Shown one piece after another: positions 36,601 to 47,782 of a DNA stretch of 64,000 nucleotides. Every line of letters begins with the position of its first letter. Positions within the stretch are counted from its first letter, which is position 1. The notes below the pieces were generated by a model. That model saw nothing but the letters and a program-made list of their open reading frames with translations, made no database searches and was not told the origin of the DNA. The DNA comes from Centroberyx gerrardi (lineage: Eukaryota > Chordata > Actinopteri > Beryciformes > Berycidae). The stretch is taken from contig NC_136019.1 of assembly GCF_048128805.1 (NCBI RefSeq), positions 16,185,881-16,249,880 of the forward strand. The letters run 5' to 3'. The translations under genes and the position numbers were made by a program.

Positions 36601-39600
36601 AATAAACCAATGCAAATCTAGGGATCCACACTTTATGAATTCTTTTTATCAGGGTAATTTAGCAGAGTTTACCCATTTTCTTAACCTGCTATCCTACAAG
36701 CCTAAAGTATTTTATTCAGTCTACCTCACATTGCAAGGAACTGGAAAGGCTTAGGCAGTAGACTTAGACACCAGTTTCTTCAGAATAATTTGGGGAACCC
36801 TCTAAATGTGAACAACACTCAGGTCCTCAGAGTCTCTGAAAAACACTAGAAAATATCACTCTTTTCCAGCAAATGGAGCTTAGGGTCCAAAGTTAAACAA
36901 CCAAAGGCTGAGAGAAAAATAATTGTATCAGCCTCAGGCAACATGTTTTAAAGGACCACAGTCTGGCCACTCTTGCAATTCAGGGTTTAGGAAAGGAAAA
37001 GTAGCCCCAAGCTCCAATAGTCGATGTCTCTGCCTCTTTTTTCCTCCTCTCTTTATCCGCCTCCTTTGAACTTAAAGAAGAAGAGAATACACTCCAGTTT
37101 ATAGAAGGGCAGATGCAGGGGCAAAAGCAATAATATCCTCGGTTTGAATATGTGCCTCATTATCACTCCTCCTCTGTTTTTTTATTCAAATCATCAAGTG
37201 CCTCCATGTGGGGAAAGGCAAGCTGTACAATCCAGCAGTTCCAGGAGCAAGAAGATCAAGGTTGTGAATACAATAATAGCGTCTGTGTGTCCCCTCTCTC
37301 TCTTCCCTCCTCCATTTTTAAAATTTCAATCCTCCAGCTCCCTCGAACCTGAACGAGAGCCCCGGCTCGGGGAAAGGGAAGCCCTACAACCCGCAGCAGG
37401 TCCAGGGCCGCATCAAGGAGATCCTGGGGAAGTACAGTAACGGGTTCTGGGTGTCCAAGCTGCCTCAGATCTACAGAGAGCTGTACAAACAGGACCTGCC
37501 CAGCGAGGCCATCAAAGACCTGGAGACCTGGACGCACATATGCACCGTATACTAACCTTATGTTATTATGGTTATTTGTTATGGTTTACAATCATAATAA
37601 ACCTGTGAAATAAGTTCATAGTCTCTATCACAAGAGAAGGAAATCAAATTGTTTTATAATCAGTCCCTTGCATTGGTCTTCCTAGGTGGAGAAACCCTGC
37701 AGCAGCAACCCGTCAGAGCTGCTCCTCTACCCCGCCAAGGAACAGACAACCACATCGTCCCCCTCGCCGCTCCCCAACCCGAACTCTACCGCTGCCCCCC
37801 TCCGGACTCCCAACACCCCCACAGACAAACACCTGCAGTCCCCCGCCCCGCAGAGACCCCCCGCCGCCCATCTGACCCGCACCAGCTCTCACCCGCCTCC
37901 TCCTCAGTCTCCCCCATCCTCCTCCTCCTCCCCCAGCCCTCCCTCCTCCCCTACGGCCCTCTGTCCCGACTTGAAGCAGAAGCTGGAGGAGCTGCTGGTG
38001 AAGTACTCCAACGGCCTGTGGGCCCACGCTCTGCCCAAGCTCTTCCAGGACACCTACAAAGTCAGTAATATATGTTATGGTATACACCCCAAAACATCCT
38101 GACCATCATTGAAAAGCCGATTTCAGGCAAATGGGGGGTTTTAGGCACTTACACACAGGGTCACACACAGATACAAACCGAAAATGCATAATATATCCTA
38201 ATTATTTATTGCCATTTTAATGTGAAAATGTGAAAGTTAGCATTAGGATTTATTACTTTTTATTGGTATTATTTTAAAAGGCCAAACTTCCCGGACACGT
38301 CCTGGAGAACCTCCAGCTCCTCTCCGACATCTGCACCATCGACTACCCAATGCCCGACAACCCCAAGAGGGCCATCCTGTACAGGAGGAGCAGCGCTGGA
38401 GGAAGAGAGGACGAGAACTGCAACAGGAGGGACTCCTCGGCCAGCGAGGAGGAGCTGAGGGCAAGGCAGGAGGTGGGGAGGAGGCTCAGTAACCAGGCGG
38501 TCCCTCCTCTGCTGATCCCCAGAGAGGAGTACCCCTCTGTGCTGGTGGTGGAGGCCACCAATACCAATGGAGTTATACTCAGGTAGGAGAGAAGGGTGTT
38601 TGTGTGAGTGTGTGTGAGTACTGTCAGACTTGTCAGTGCCTAAGTGTGATTATCTCTCCCCTCAGGTACATCGGTGAAGGTTACTCCCAGGCCCAGGAGT
38701 CCATGGAGGATGAAATGAGGGAGTTTTACGGCCTGAACCAAAGCAGTCCAACGCCTCTGGCCTCCCCAGCCTCGGGGCAGCTTGCTGCCGTCAGGGCCGA
38801 GGAGGAGGAGGAGATCCTAAGGGCTCAAGTCTGCGAGGTCATGGCTGACAAGGTCAAGGTGAGAGGTCAAAGAAGAGGAAATACCCAGGACGTCGGTCAT
38901 GCAAGGCCATGTAGAGAATCCAGGATTTTACAATGCTGTTTTCTGCTTTATTATGATTGTACTGATGATGAGGATAATGGATAATGATGTTGTGTGTTTG
39001 CTATTGGCTCTGTAGGTGTACTATGTGGATCATGGCTTCTCAGAGGTGATCAGCAAAACCAAAGTGTTTGAGCTGCATGAGAAGTTTTTCAAGCTGCCTT
39101 TCCAGGCGACCAAGTGTAAACTGGCAGGTGAGTCTGAACTGAATCCACTCAGGGTGATTGGGACAATTCATGGGGGGGTGGGGGGTTTCCAGGAAGTCTG
39201 AAAACCTTTTAAAAAAATAAACATATACATATTTCTGTCACCGTCTGTGTGACAGTATGGAAAATTTTATAGATGTGGGGCACCCTCTGTGAAGTGTTGT
39301 TTTAAACATGCTGCAGGGGATGATCCTCCCCAATGTTTTGAAGGACAAATTTGGTTGTTACAGTACAGTTAACAGCCATACATTTTCAGACCTTTTACCC
39401 TGTGATTTACCAAACCCCGCCCTGCATTTTCCCCAAGCCCTGTCCTCTTGAGTCACCTAATAGAGAAGAACCACTCCACTGTTTTATCTTTTGCACAACT
39501 AAAAAGTCACATGGTGAACTCTCATAGCCTAGAAATCCCATCCAGCTGTAGCTTCTTTGGGTCAAAGAGCCAAAGAGTCTGGCAAGAACTGTGAAGAAGT

Positions 39601-39665
39601 GGATGTTATTTAGGCTCTGGTGCGTTGGTGGTTAATCGGAAGAGTTTCAGTGGCCCTCCCATCTT

Positions 39666-39702
<37 letters not shown>

Positions 39703-40049
39703 GAGGGAATGAGATCATTGTTCTTGCCTTCATGTGACATGGTAAACTAGTTCTAACCAGCTTTCTTGCCTTTCTTCTTGCCTTCTTGTTTTTCTCTACT
39801 GTGTATTCTTGTCTTAAGGACTAGGATTTTTGGAACATTCTATTCTAAAGGACTGGGATACTGATTAGTCCATGTGCTTTAGTATTGTCATGTATAAGAT
39901 TACACACGTAAGATACATTATATAAGATGGGATGCAACTTTCATTGCCTGGCTGTGATGCCTGCTCTTGATGATCAAGAATAAATAGCTATTCCTACACA
40001 GAGACCATACTTCACAGTTCAGTTGACATGAATGTAACTCTGTGTGTGT

Positions 40050-40097
<48 letters not shown>

Positions 40098-40964
40098 AGG
40101 CCTGGAGCCATTCTGTCAGGAGCCTGCTGTGCTGAAGAAGTTCGAGACCATGGCCAGTGGAAAGATCCTATTGGCCGAGATCCTGGAGAGAGGCCAAACC
40201 CCGCTGGTCGTCCTGTACGACACGTCACAGGATGATGATGTCAACATCAACGCTGCCTGCATGAAAGCCCTGCAAGACAAAACGCTAGCCAGCCCCTTAC
40301 AGGTACAGCAGATTGTGAGTGTGTAATCTCTGAACAGCCACATGAATACAGCTTTTCTGACCGCACACACGCACACACACACACACACAGCGTGCTAACC
40401 CGCTATCGGTGGCCCTCCTCAGGTGAACAGTGCCTATATGAATGTGACTGTGAGGAGCGTCTGTTCAGATGGGACCATCTACTGCCAGCCGCCCTCCAGA
40501 GGCCTTGCCAAGCTCAATGAGATACTGGAGAAGACAGAGGCCTACTTCCACTCACAGGTTAACACTACGCTTCATTTGATGTCTCAGTGCCCCTCTGCAC
40601 CTGTAAAAGTATTTAGTTTTATTTAGTTTGTGACACAAAGTGGCACAAATGAATGAAACCCCAAAAATCACTTCCAATATGTTAACCAAGTCTTTTGCTA
40701 TTCATGGAGTTACTACTCTTAACCCTTGTTAGACACTAAGGTACAGCCGTGGAGCCGTGAAGTTGCATAACAATGAGCATAGAAATCGGAACCATTTCTG
40801 CTGGTTTATGATGATTTTCACATCAGAAGAGATGACCAAGCAATCTGAACCCACATTGCCCTCCGTGAATGTGTGGGCACTTGTCTCTAGAGAAGATTAC
40901 AATCAGACAGCATTGAGATAAAGGCGTTTCACTCATATTAGAGGCTTCTGAGAATGTGTGTTAT

Positions 40965-41034
<70 letters not shown>

Positions 41035-44000
41035 TGTGTGTTTGTGTGTGAATTCTAGTGTGTATGGATAGGAACCGTATTCACAATCAGTGAACGGAGC
41101 AGATTACTACTGACGCATTCAGCTCAAAACCCTTTTGTGAATGTGTTCATGCTGTGTGTGTTGTCTCTCTCAAGTAGAGTTGACAGATTGAGATTAGGAT
41201 GATAATCTGGAGTTAGGACATGGCCAAGCCACTTAATCTGTTAGCAGGACAGCTGAGCTGATGCTGTTTTGTAGGCATGCTACTGTTGTCCTGTAAAGCT
41301 AGTAGTTACAGTTCAGTAACCTCTTGCTGCAGTGTTCAGGTTGTTCAATATGGAGTCTGGCGGTGTATTTTACCAAGCCTGTCCAATTTAACAGTATATG
41401 CAAATTTGTATCATGTTTTCTAAATTCCAAGACAGGGCATTTGTAATCATCAAGCGTATTAGGAAGAAACAAGCTGATCATACTAAAACTATTCACACAA
41501 ACTGAATCATAAGAGACTCTAGTTTTGTTATCCTAGTTACAAGAAGAGCTGAATACAGGCTCAGCATGAAATTGCATGGTGGAGAACAGCAAATAGCAAA
41601 AATATTTGAACTTGTGCAGTAGCTCCTTCTGCTGTTGTAGTTGGGTGTGACCTTGACCTTGGCATCATCAGATTTTACCATCGTATCTCATTGAAAATTA
41701 ATAGTATTTGATTTGCTGTGAATGAATGTAGCATTAGGATGGTAGCAGAACTCTTCTGGAATTAAATTATTTACCATTCACAAACCTAGCATGCTGTTTC
41801 TCCAAAATCCTAATCTTTGATGTCATAGCAGTGTTGCTCCTTGGACAACTGACTTTGTGTTTCAGTTTTTACAGCATTGTTTTATAGCAGTGATATTTGA
41901 CCACCAGTTTCTTGGCTGTCCCACTGACCCTCTGTTCCAGGTAACGTCGGAGTTCCTGGTGTCCAGACCCTTCTGTGGGAAAGTTTGCCTGGCTCGTTAC
42001 AAAGGCAAATGGTCCCGCGTTGAGGTGAGATGATACTGTTACCTACAGCACAGTTTCAAAGAGAATTGTTAGTATGAATTATTAAACACATCCCCATTGG
42101 CAGCTACAGATTTCCCAACTGTTTCCCCCTATTTACTTCTTTTATGGATTCTAAAAACTTTCAAAGGGACATTGTAATCTATAATATTTAGCGACCAGTA
42201 GGAATTGCAGCAACATCGATAGGACTTTTCTCTTTTCTCTTGTCCAATGGGTGGGGAGTACAGGCTGGAAAGTGAGTTTTGAAAGCCAGAAATTTCAGCC
42301 CCTGGCAGAGTAATTGTTGAATCATTGGTATTGATCAACAACCCTATCAAGCCAAATATATTATGATCATTTTGTGTTATGGGGCAAAGAAAATCTTACC
42401 CATTGCCCCTTTAAATATAATTTCTAAACATTTTAATATTAGACAATTACAGCAAAGAGACACCATTTGTTACAGGCATAACATTTTTACAAGTGCAATA
42501 TCTAACAGCCATAAAAAATAATAGCCTACACCACACAGAGAATACAACAACAGTTAAAATATATTGCAGGCTAATTGATGGGCTTGTGGGAATCCTCAAA
42601 TTTGCTAGGCTGCTCTCACCACTCCTTGTGGCTCACCAACCTTGACAAAAGCCGTGTTGGACGTTTTGTTCACTGTTGTTGTTGTTGCTGTCCAGGCTTC
42701 TGTAGAAGTGTTTGAACTGTAAAAAAAAAAAAAACTTAAGCGCTACGTCTCCCTTTCTGTGTTTCTGTCTGTAGATCACCAACCTGCACGGCAGCAGAGT
42801 GCTGGACATCCTGTTCATTGACTTGGGTGTCCAGGCGTCTGTAGAGGTGTTTGAGCTGAGAGAGATCCCACCGCCGTTCCTCCGAGATCTTATGGCCATC
42901 CCGCCACAGGTCAGTGTGTGTGTGAGAGAGAAAAAGAGAGATAGGGTAAAGAGAAAGAAGAAGTGCAGGGGAGACTGTTGTGTGAACCACTGTTACGTGT
43001 GTAATTGAGGCAGCTTCCTCATTTGCATGTGAGCATATCTGTGAAAATGTGAACATACTGTACATTGTGCGTATGTATTTGTGTGTGTAATATGAGCGAA
43101 CATGAATCCATCTGTCAATGTGTGCATGTTCTCCAGTAAGCTGACCTCCAGCACCCTGTGTTTAGGCTGTGAAGTGTTGTCTAGCAGACCTGGCGGTTAG
43201 TTTGGGCTCCTGGACTCCAGATGCTGTCCAGTGGCTTCGGGAGAGAGTGCTCAACTCTACCGACTGTAGCATGAAGGTATTCAACCCTCTTTCTTCCTTA
43301 CTCAAGTTTTAAATAGAACACAAATGTGGTCTTTAACCCCTTTGAGCTCAATCCTGTCTACTGTGATGGGTATAGTGAGGAACCCACATCCAGATCTTTT
43401 TTTTTTTTAGAAGTATTGAAATAATGCCATTTTTGCCATTTTCCCTTCTCTTTATCTTTCTCACTCCTCTCTCTTTCTTCCCCCCTCCCTCCTTACCTAT
43501 TTCTCTCTCCACTTGCACCCCCGTCTCATCGCTCGCCCCAAAGGTTGCCAAGTTGGACGAAACTAAGCGCTGCATCCATGTCCACCTCTTCACCGACAAG
43601 AACTTCCACGACCCGACCCGCAGCCTCAACCATCAGATGGCCCAGTCTGACCTCTTTAAGCAGCAACCAGATGTCTTCCTGACCAGCCACAGGTTTTTGC
43701 CGCTTTAATATTCAGCTGTATTATCGCTCTGCTATGTGTTGTCATATACCAATCACTTTTATTTTTACTCAAATTGGACGTTGATATGGTCCTGCATGCA
43801 CTCATGACCTTATTGTTTTTTACTTGAATGTATTTTTATTTTTGAATTTAATTTATTTTATTTAAATGAATTTATGTGTTCCCTTATACGCAAAGCAAGT
43901 TTTTATCCATACTTTAAAAAAATTATAACTTACAAGGTTTTCATCCAATGGCAGTGATGTGCTTTTTTACATTTTCCATACATGTTATTTTTCACATGAA

Positions 44001-46391
44001 GCACTTAGCTGCTGCTCTTATACAGATCAGATCAAAGACAGTGTAACCCATATAGTAGTTCAACAGTTGTGAATGCTATCATTACAAATGGACAACATAA
44101 TGCCAAGAACTTTAACAGGGCAGAGCCTTTGCTGTTGTTTTCTAGCATACGCAAATATCTACCTGTATATCTTTGTTCTCAAGAGGACTCAGTAGGTTCA
44201 AATCTTCAATAGTCTTTTTCCTGTATCACTTTGTACAGTGTGTTGTATTGCTGCTGTATGAATTGCACCTATTTCAATAAATGAATTTGATTTCACAGTC
44301 CCACCAAGACTTCCACACCCACTTCATCCTCCAAGACATGCAGTACCAGTGACACCTCTAATGGGAGTCCAACCTCGACTTCTACCCCGACCAAACCTCA
44401 TCTCAGGAGGGCTCTATCAGGGACGGGGCCCAGAGGAGGAGGAGGAGGAGGAGGGGGAGGAGGAGGAGGAAGCACGACCACCACTAGCCCACCACGGACA
44501 CCCCCATCCCCCTTGTCCTCCCTCCAGCTGCCCCCTCTGCTAGAGCTCCCCCCAGCAGGTAATGATGATAATGGAAATCTTCTTACTTAATAAAGTGAAA
44601 AACTCCCAGGCTGGTAATTATAAGCTTAGGAAGGCTTATATGAAAGGACTAGAAGATTTCCTTAAAAAAATGCTACTGCTGCTGCTATGTATTGGTGCAA
44701 TTCAATCCACTAATTGTTCATCCCATGTCTAAATTTGCACAGTCATGGTCGACCATTAGAAAAATATTACCTCCAAAAATCAAACTCCTGATAAAGCCTA
44801 GAAAATCACAACCTTAATGACAGTCTTCTTCCCCTCAGGTAACAACATAGACATATATGTATCCGTGGCTTGCCATCCAGGCCACTTTGTACTGCAGCCG
44901 TGGAGAGACATGTACAAACTGGTGGTGCTGATGGGAGAGATGATTCTCTACTACAACAAGACCGAGGAGAAACCACTCAACATAGAGAAGAACCAGATAT
45001 ATGCTGCCAAGGTGGAGAACAAGTGAGTGAAGTGGTGATTTGATTTGATTTTAAACTTTAAAGAGTAACTAAACCCCACCTAAATCTGTGGTGAAGCCTG
45101 ACACCTAATGGTGAAAAGTAGGGTACAGAACTGGCCTTCTGCTATTGGCTGGTCTCTGTGCCCTGTTATGTCACCCTCTATAGAGTACAACAGGTGGTGA
45201 CATCACCTGGCACAAAGACCAGCCAATAGGAGAAGGCCAGTTCAGTACCCTATTTTTCACCATTAGGTGTCAGGCTTCGCCAAAGATTTGGGTTTGGGGT
45301 TTAGTTACTCTTTAAATACTTGAGAAAGTATTCAGCGTGGAGGAGGTTGTGTTAAGATCGATGGGCTGGGGTTGCAAAATTTCTGAGTTATATCTTAAAG
45401 CAGAGTACATCTCACATGTTATTCTTAAAGGCATATCTTGACATTTTGAAATAGTGGATGTACACCAACAGGCAAAATTGCAGAAGAAAAATAATTACAT
45501 TTTTAAGCTGAAAATCTGTTGTTTTCTGCCTTAATTGTTTGGATCCTTGTATTTCTTATATGAACAAAAGTAAATCTTGTAAAAGTTGACGTCTAACTTA
45601 TCTATCCCCTCCTCCTCCTGTCCCAGCTGGCACCGGGTGTTGGTGAAGGGAGTTCTGACCAATGGGTTGGTGTCTGTCTATGAGTTGGACTATGGTAAAC
45701 ATGAGCTGGTCAGCTGCACCCAGCTCAGACCTCTTATCAAGGAGTTCAGACAGCTGCCATTCCAGGGAATCACTGCTCAGCTGGCTGGTGAGTAGAGAAG
45801 AGGCGTGTACGGGCCTGAAGGTCATAGCTGTAACAGAACCGAGCGTGATGGCTGCTGCTATGGTGTCCAACATCTACCTAACATTAGCCCAGATCCATGC
45901 CAGTTTGTAAGAGAGAACATCACATCAGACTTCATGCCAAAAAACTGGTAGTTGCCTCGTTTATCAGCAACATCAGCAACATACATCACTCGAAAAACAT
46001 AACTCAATACTTAGAGCGCAAAGCCTACCAGTTCAATGTTAATGTCATGTGGAGATTAAGTGCATGACACATCCATAATGCATGGCATTGCATCACCTCA
46101 CATCTGAAGCGTATGTGGCAGTGAGCTTAAGCTTCATGGCTGACTGGTTCTTCTCTCTCTCCCCCAACAGGAGTGAAGCCGAGGCAGTGGTCGGAGGAAG
46201 CCTCCATCGTCTTCAGGAACCACGTGGAGAAGAAGCCTCTGGTGGCCCAGCTGGAGGCCGTGCAGGAAGCCACGAACCCGTGGGACCGGAAGTTGACGGT
46301 CTTCCTGGTCGACACTTCACAGGAAGAGAGGGACATCTGGGTGCACGACATCATGGCCGAGTTTGCTGATGAGCTGACCAATGAGTTGTAG
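26221..46391 (+). CDS. tdrd7: Tudor domain-containing protein 7, 19 coding exons, 1158 aa
   Basis: RNA-granule scaffold of germ cells (and lens), which binds methylated Piwi-pathway partners through Tudor domains and RNA through LOTUS domains. Exons are 26221-26427, 27594-27738, 32560-32767, 35890-35972, 37338-37546, 37686-38060, 38281-38582, 38666-38858, 39016-39127, 40100-40302, 40423-40557, 41941-42024, 42775-42909, 43166-43276, 43544-43692, 44299-44558, 44839-45022, 45627-45787 and 46171-46391 (TAG). They total 3477 nt with consistent phases. LOTUS 1 is at about residues 3-75 ([19 protein letters not shown]), LOTUS 2 at 225-287 ([20 protein letters not shown]) and LOTUS 3 at 372-440 ([20 protein letters not shown]). 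Tudor 1 is near 550-620 ([15 protein letters not shown]), Tudor 2 near 730-800 ([16 protein letters not shown]) and Tudor 3 near 985-1085 ([16 protein letters not shown]). Exon 3 encodes an Arg/Gly-rich stretch and exon 16 a polyglycine run. Length matches the family (about 1100-1175 aa). The ATG directly follows the acceptor TTTTATTTTAG. Paralogue a or b cannot be told. Confidence 0.95.
26428..26452. repeat. (GT)n microsatellite forming the tdrd7 exon 1 5' splice site
   Basis: The donor after GGAGAG is the first GT of an uninterrupted run of about 12 GT units, so the 5' splice site is embedded in the repeat and lacks the usual GTAAGT. Confidence 0.9.
26508..27252. mobile_element. 745 bp terminal-inverted-repeat DNA element in tdrd7 intron 1
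   Basis: The left end AGGCCATGATCACATAGGAC and the reverse complement of the right end (AAGGTCATGATCACATAGGA) match with one or two changes over 22 bp. ACACAT occurs on both flanks, but these are CA-rich so the target duplication is uncertain. Short frames inside show no recognised transposase. Probably a non-autonomous DNA transposon; superfamily not determined. Confidence 0.7.
30209..30257. repeat. (GA)n microsatellite
   Basis: About 24 GA units with one GC interruption, followed by a purine-rich plus-strand tract to about 30480. A CT tract (30573-30617) lies downstream on the same strand, so the two could pair as a GA/CT stem in RNA. Confidence 0.9.
31772..32090. mobile_element. Fragment of a teleost interspersed retroposon
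   Basis: Begins TCAAGTTTATATAGCCCTTC, continues with CGAAGGACTTTACGAAAAGC and later GAGGAAAAACTCCCAAGAAA, then GGATCCCCCACCAGGAGG and GCAATAGGTGCCG. I recall these words, in this order, from a very common dispersed repeat of fish genomes. Family name not certain. Confidence 0.5.
33006..33052. repeat. (GT)n microsatellite
   Basis: About 23 GT units in tdrd7 intron 3. Confidence 0.95.
33319..33668. repeat. Tandem duplication (about 184 bp period) with TTTC tracts
   Basis: The block from TGTCCCTCTTG (33319) to the first (TTTC)n tract (ending about 33470) is repeated almost unchanged from 33503 to a longer (TTTC)n tract ending about 33664. The long plus-strand open frames across this stretch, rich in Phe, Leu and Ser, are products of the repeat and not genes. 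Confidence 0.85.
34255..34353 (+). other. Pre-miRNA-like 99 nt hairpin in tdrd7 intron 3
   Basis: Arms CAGTGAGTTAAAG...CCTGATTCATTG...AGCAATGCAAGCT and AGCTGCATTGCT...CAATGAATCAGG...CAACTCATTG are complementary over most of about 45 nt. They have small internal bulges and an 8 nt loop (34301-34308). Size, bulges and loop fit a microRNA precursor, or a small foldback element. I do not recognise the mature sequence. Confidence 0.5.
35777..35856. repeat. (TCTTC)n microsatellite upstream of tdrd7 exon 4
   Basis: An interrupted pentanucleotide TCTTC run of about 80 bp ending some 30 bp before the acceptor of exon 4 (35890). It supplies an unusually long polypyrimidine tract. Confidence 0.9.
35973..37337 (+). 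other. tdrd7: tdrd7 intron 4: nothing recognised
   Basis: No open frame with splice sites, RNA gene or repeat boundary was recognised. Flanking exon phases agree without another exon. Confidence 0.6.
39666..39702. repeat. (TG)n microsatellite
   Basis: TG run in the intron between tdrd7 exons 9 and 10. Confidence 0.9.
40041..40096. repeat. (TG)n microsatellite forming the tdrd7 exon 10 acceptor tract
   Basis: The repeat, with one TA interruption, runs directly into TGTCCAG, the 3' splice site of the exon at 40100. In RNA it is a (UG)n tract in place of a polypyrimidine tract. Confidence 0.95.
40969..41049. repeat. (TG)n microsatellite, about 80 bp
   Basis: The longest TG tract in the window, with two TTTG interruptions near its end, in the intron after tdrd7 exon 11. 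Confidence 0.95.
42632..42720 (+). pseudogene. Decayed duplicate of tdrd7 exon 13
   Basis: The run TCACCAACCTTGAC...GTGTTGGACG...TTGTTCACTGTTG...CTGTCCAGGCTTCTGTAGAA..GTGTTTGAACTG follows, word for word, TCACCAACCTGCAC...GTGCTGGACA...CTGTTCATTGACT...GTGTCCAGGCGTCTGTAGAG..GTGTTTGAGCTG in exon 13 (42777-42862). Copies are about 145 bp apart and similar along their length. A GTT repeat interrupts this copy, its frame is broken, and it lacks a good splice pair, so it is probably not used. Confidence 0.75.
43693..44298 (+). other. tdrd7: tdrd7 intron 15: nothing recognised
   Basis: AT-rich, with an AATAAA near its 3' end (about 44276-44281) that could allow premature polyadenylation just before exon 16. 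No exon or repeat family recognised. Confidence 0.45.
45057..45316. mobile_element. Palindromic 260 bp miniature element in tdrd7 intron 17
   Basis: TTTAAAGAGTAACTAAACCC at the left end is complementary to GGGTTTAGTTACTCTTTAAA at the right. Pairing continues inward (CACCTAATGGTGAAAA against TTTTTCACCATTAGGTG, CTATTGGCTGGTCT against AGACCAGCCAATAG) to a centre near 45185. Nearly the whole element is one long foldback, typical of foldback/MITE elements. The ends merge with AT-rich flanks, so the target duplication is unclear. Confidence 0.85.
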
Positions 46392-47782
46392 ACAGAAGAA
46401 GCGCGTCAACAAGTGTTACTATCCAAGCAGTCGACCTGTCACTCACGAGGATAGTCAAGATAGAAGAGGCTGACCGACCGACCGACCTACCACTAAAAGA
46501 AGGAAGGAATGGAAGAAAGGAAGGAAAGGTTAAAGAAGAATCAAGAAGTATGGAAATGGAGCAGTTGCATAGCGTAATGAGACTGGCAATGAAAGACGGG
46601 AGGAGTAGCTGTCTGCCCACTACCGCTAGTTGTGTTCTGGACTGTACAACAAAGGATGTTGTGATGTGAGTTTGAGTGACTATGATAGTTGGACGATACA
46701 CACACATGCATGATGTTTTGGTCGAAGCTCAATTACCATCTTTGTGCTGACTACGCAGCTTGCCACACACACAAAACGCACTTGAATCTATCCATAATGG
46801 TTTCACAAAGCTGTGGAAATAATGCAACATGCATAATTATACCATTTGGTGGGCGATTTAATCCAAAGCAGCACCTTACAGTTCCGGGAGTGCATCCATT
46901 TTTAGTGTGTGTCATCCTTGGGAAAACTGAACCCCCTCAGCCTGACCAATGTGAGCGTCGTGAGCTACAAAGAACCACAATACATATAATGCATTCTAAG
47001 CAAAAGCGCACAAAGTGAAATATTTAACAAAACAAAGTTGTCAGATGCGAGGAATACTTAAAGGCCTATGTTTACAAAAACCTGCATTTTGGAATCTGAC
47101 AGTCGCTAGGTTTACAAAAGCTAGTCCAAGCATTCCCCTAAGAGGAGAAAGAGTGGAGGAGTCAATGATGTCAGAAATAGGAAGTAGGACGGCCAATGGG
47201 TAGTTTCAGAGAGCGAGATGTGAAGCAAGAGGGATACACACTTCCATCTTTGCTTAAATCCCCTTATGCAGATGAGACTGCCTTCGTTTTGGTTAAGCGT
47301 GATTTAGCGCGTCAAACGTTTTGGAACAGAATTTTTGTTTTTGCGATTGATTTATTTGATCTCATGGACTGAGCACAATATTTACCTTCTTGGTAAGCTA
47401 CTGGAAGTGTCTTAAAGTTAGTGAAAAATGTTGTTTTTTTTTGCAGTTGCTCCCATTTAGCACATGCATGGTGACCCGATGTCTGCTGCTGGTCACTGGC
47501 CAAATGAACATAAGTTAAACTTGATATGGTTTGGTGACGTCAGCTATGATCTTTTCTTTTTTTAACTTGGCCATCAAATTTTTTGTACCTCCTGCCACTG
47601 CATTTAGATGTGCACATATGTGGGATTTCCCATAATTGATAGAAGGAATTGAAGACTGTTTTCCTGTAATGGGATGATGGCTAGCTACATTTTTGTTTCT
47701 TCCCCATTTTCCTCAATTTTGAACTAGATGAATGTGGTCAATAATTTGTCCCTTCTTTACCCTCAAACACTGAAGTGACCAG

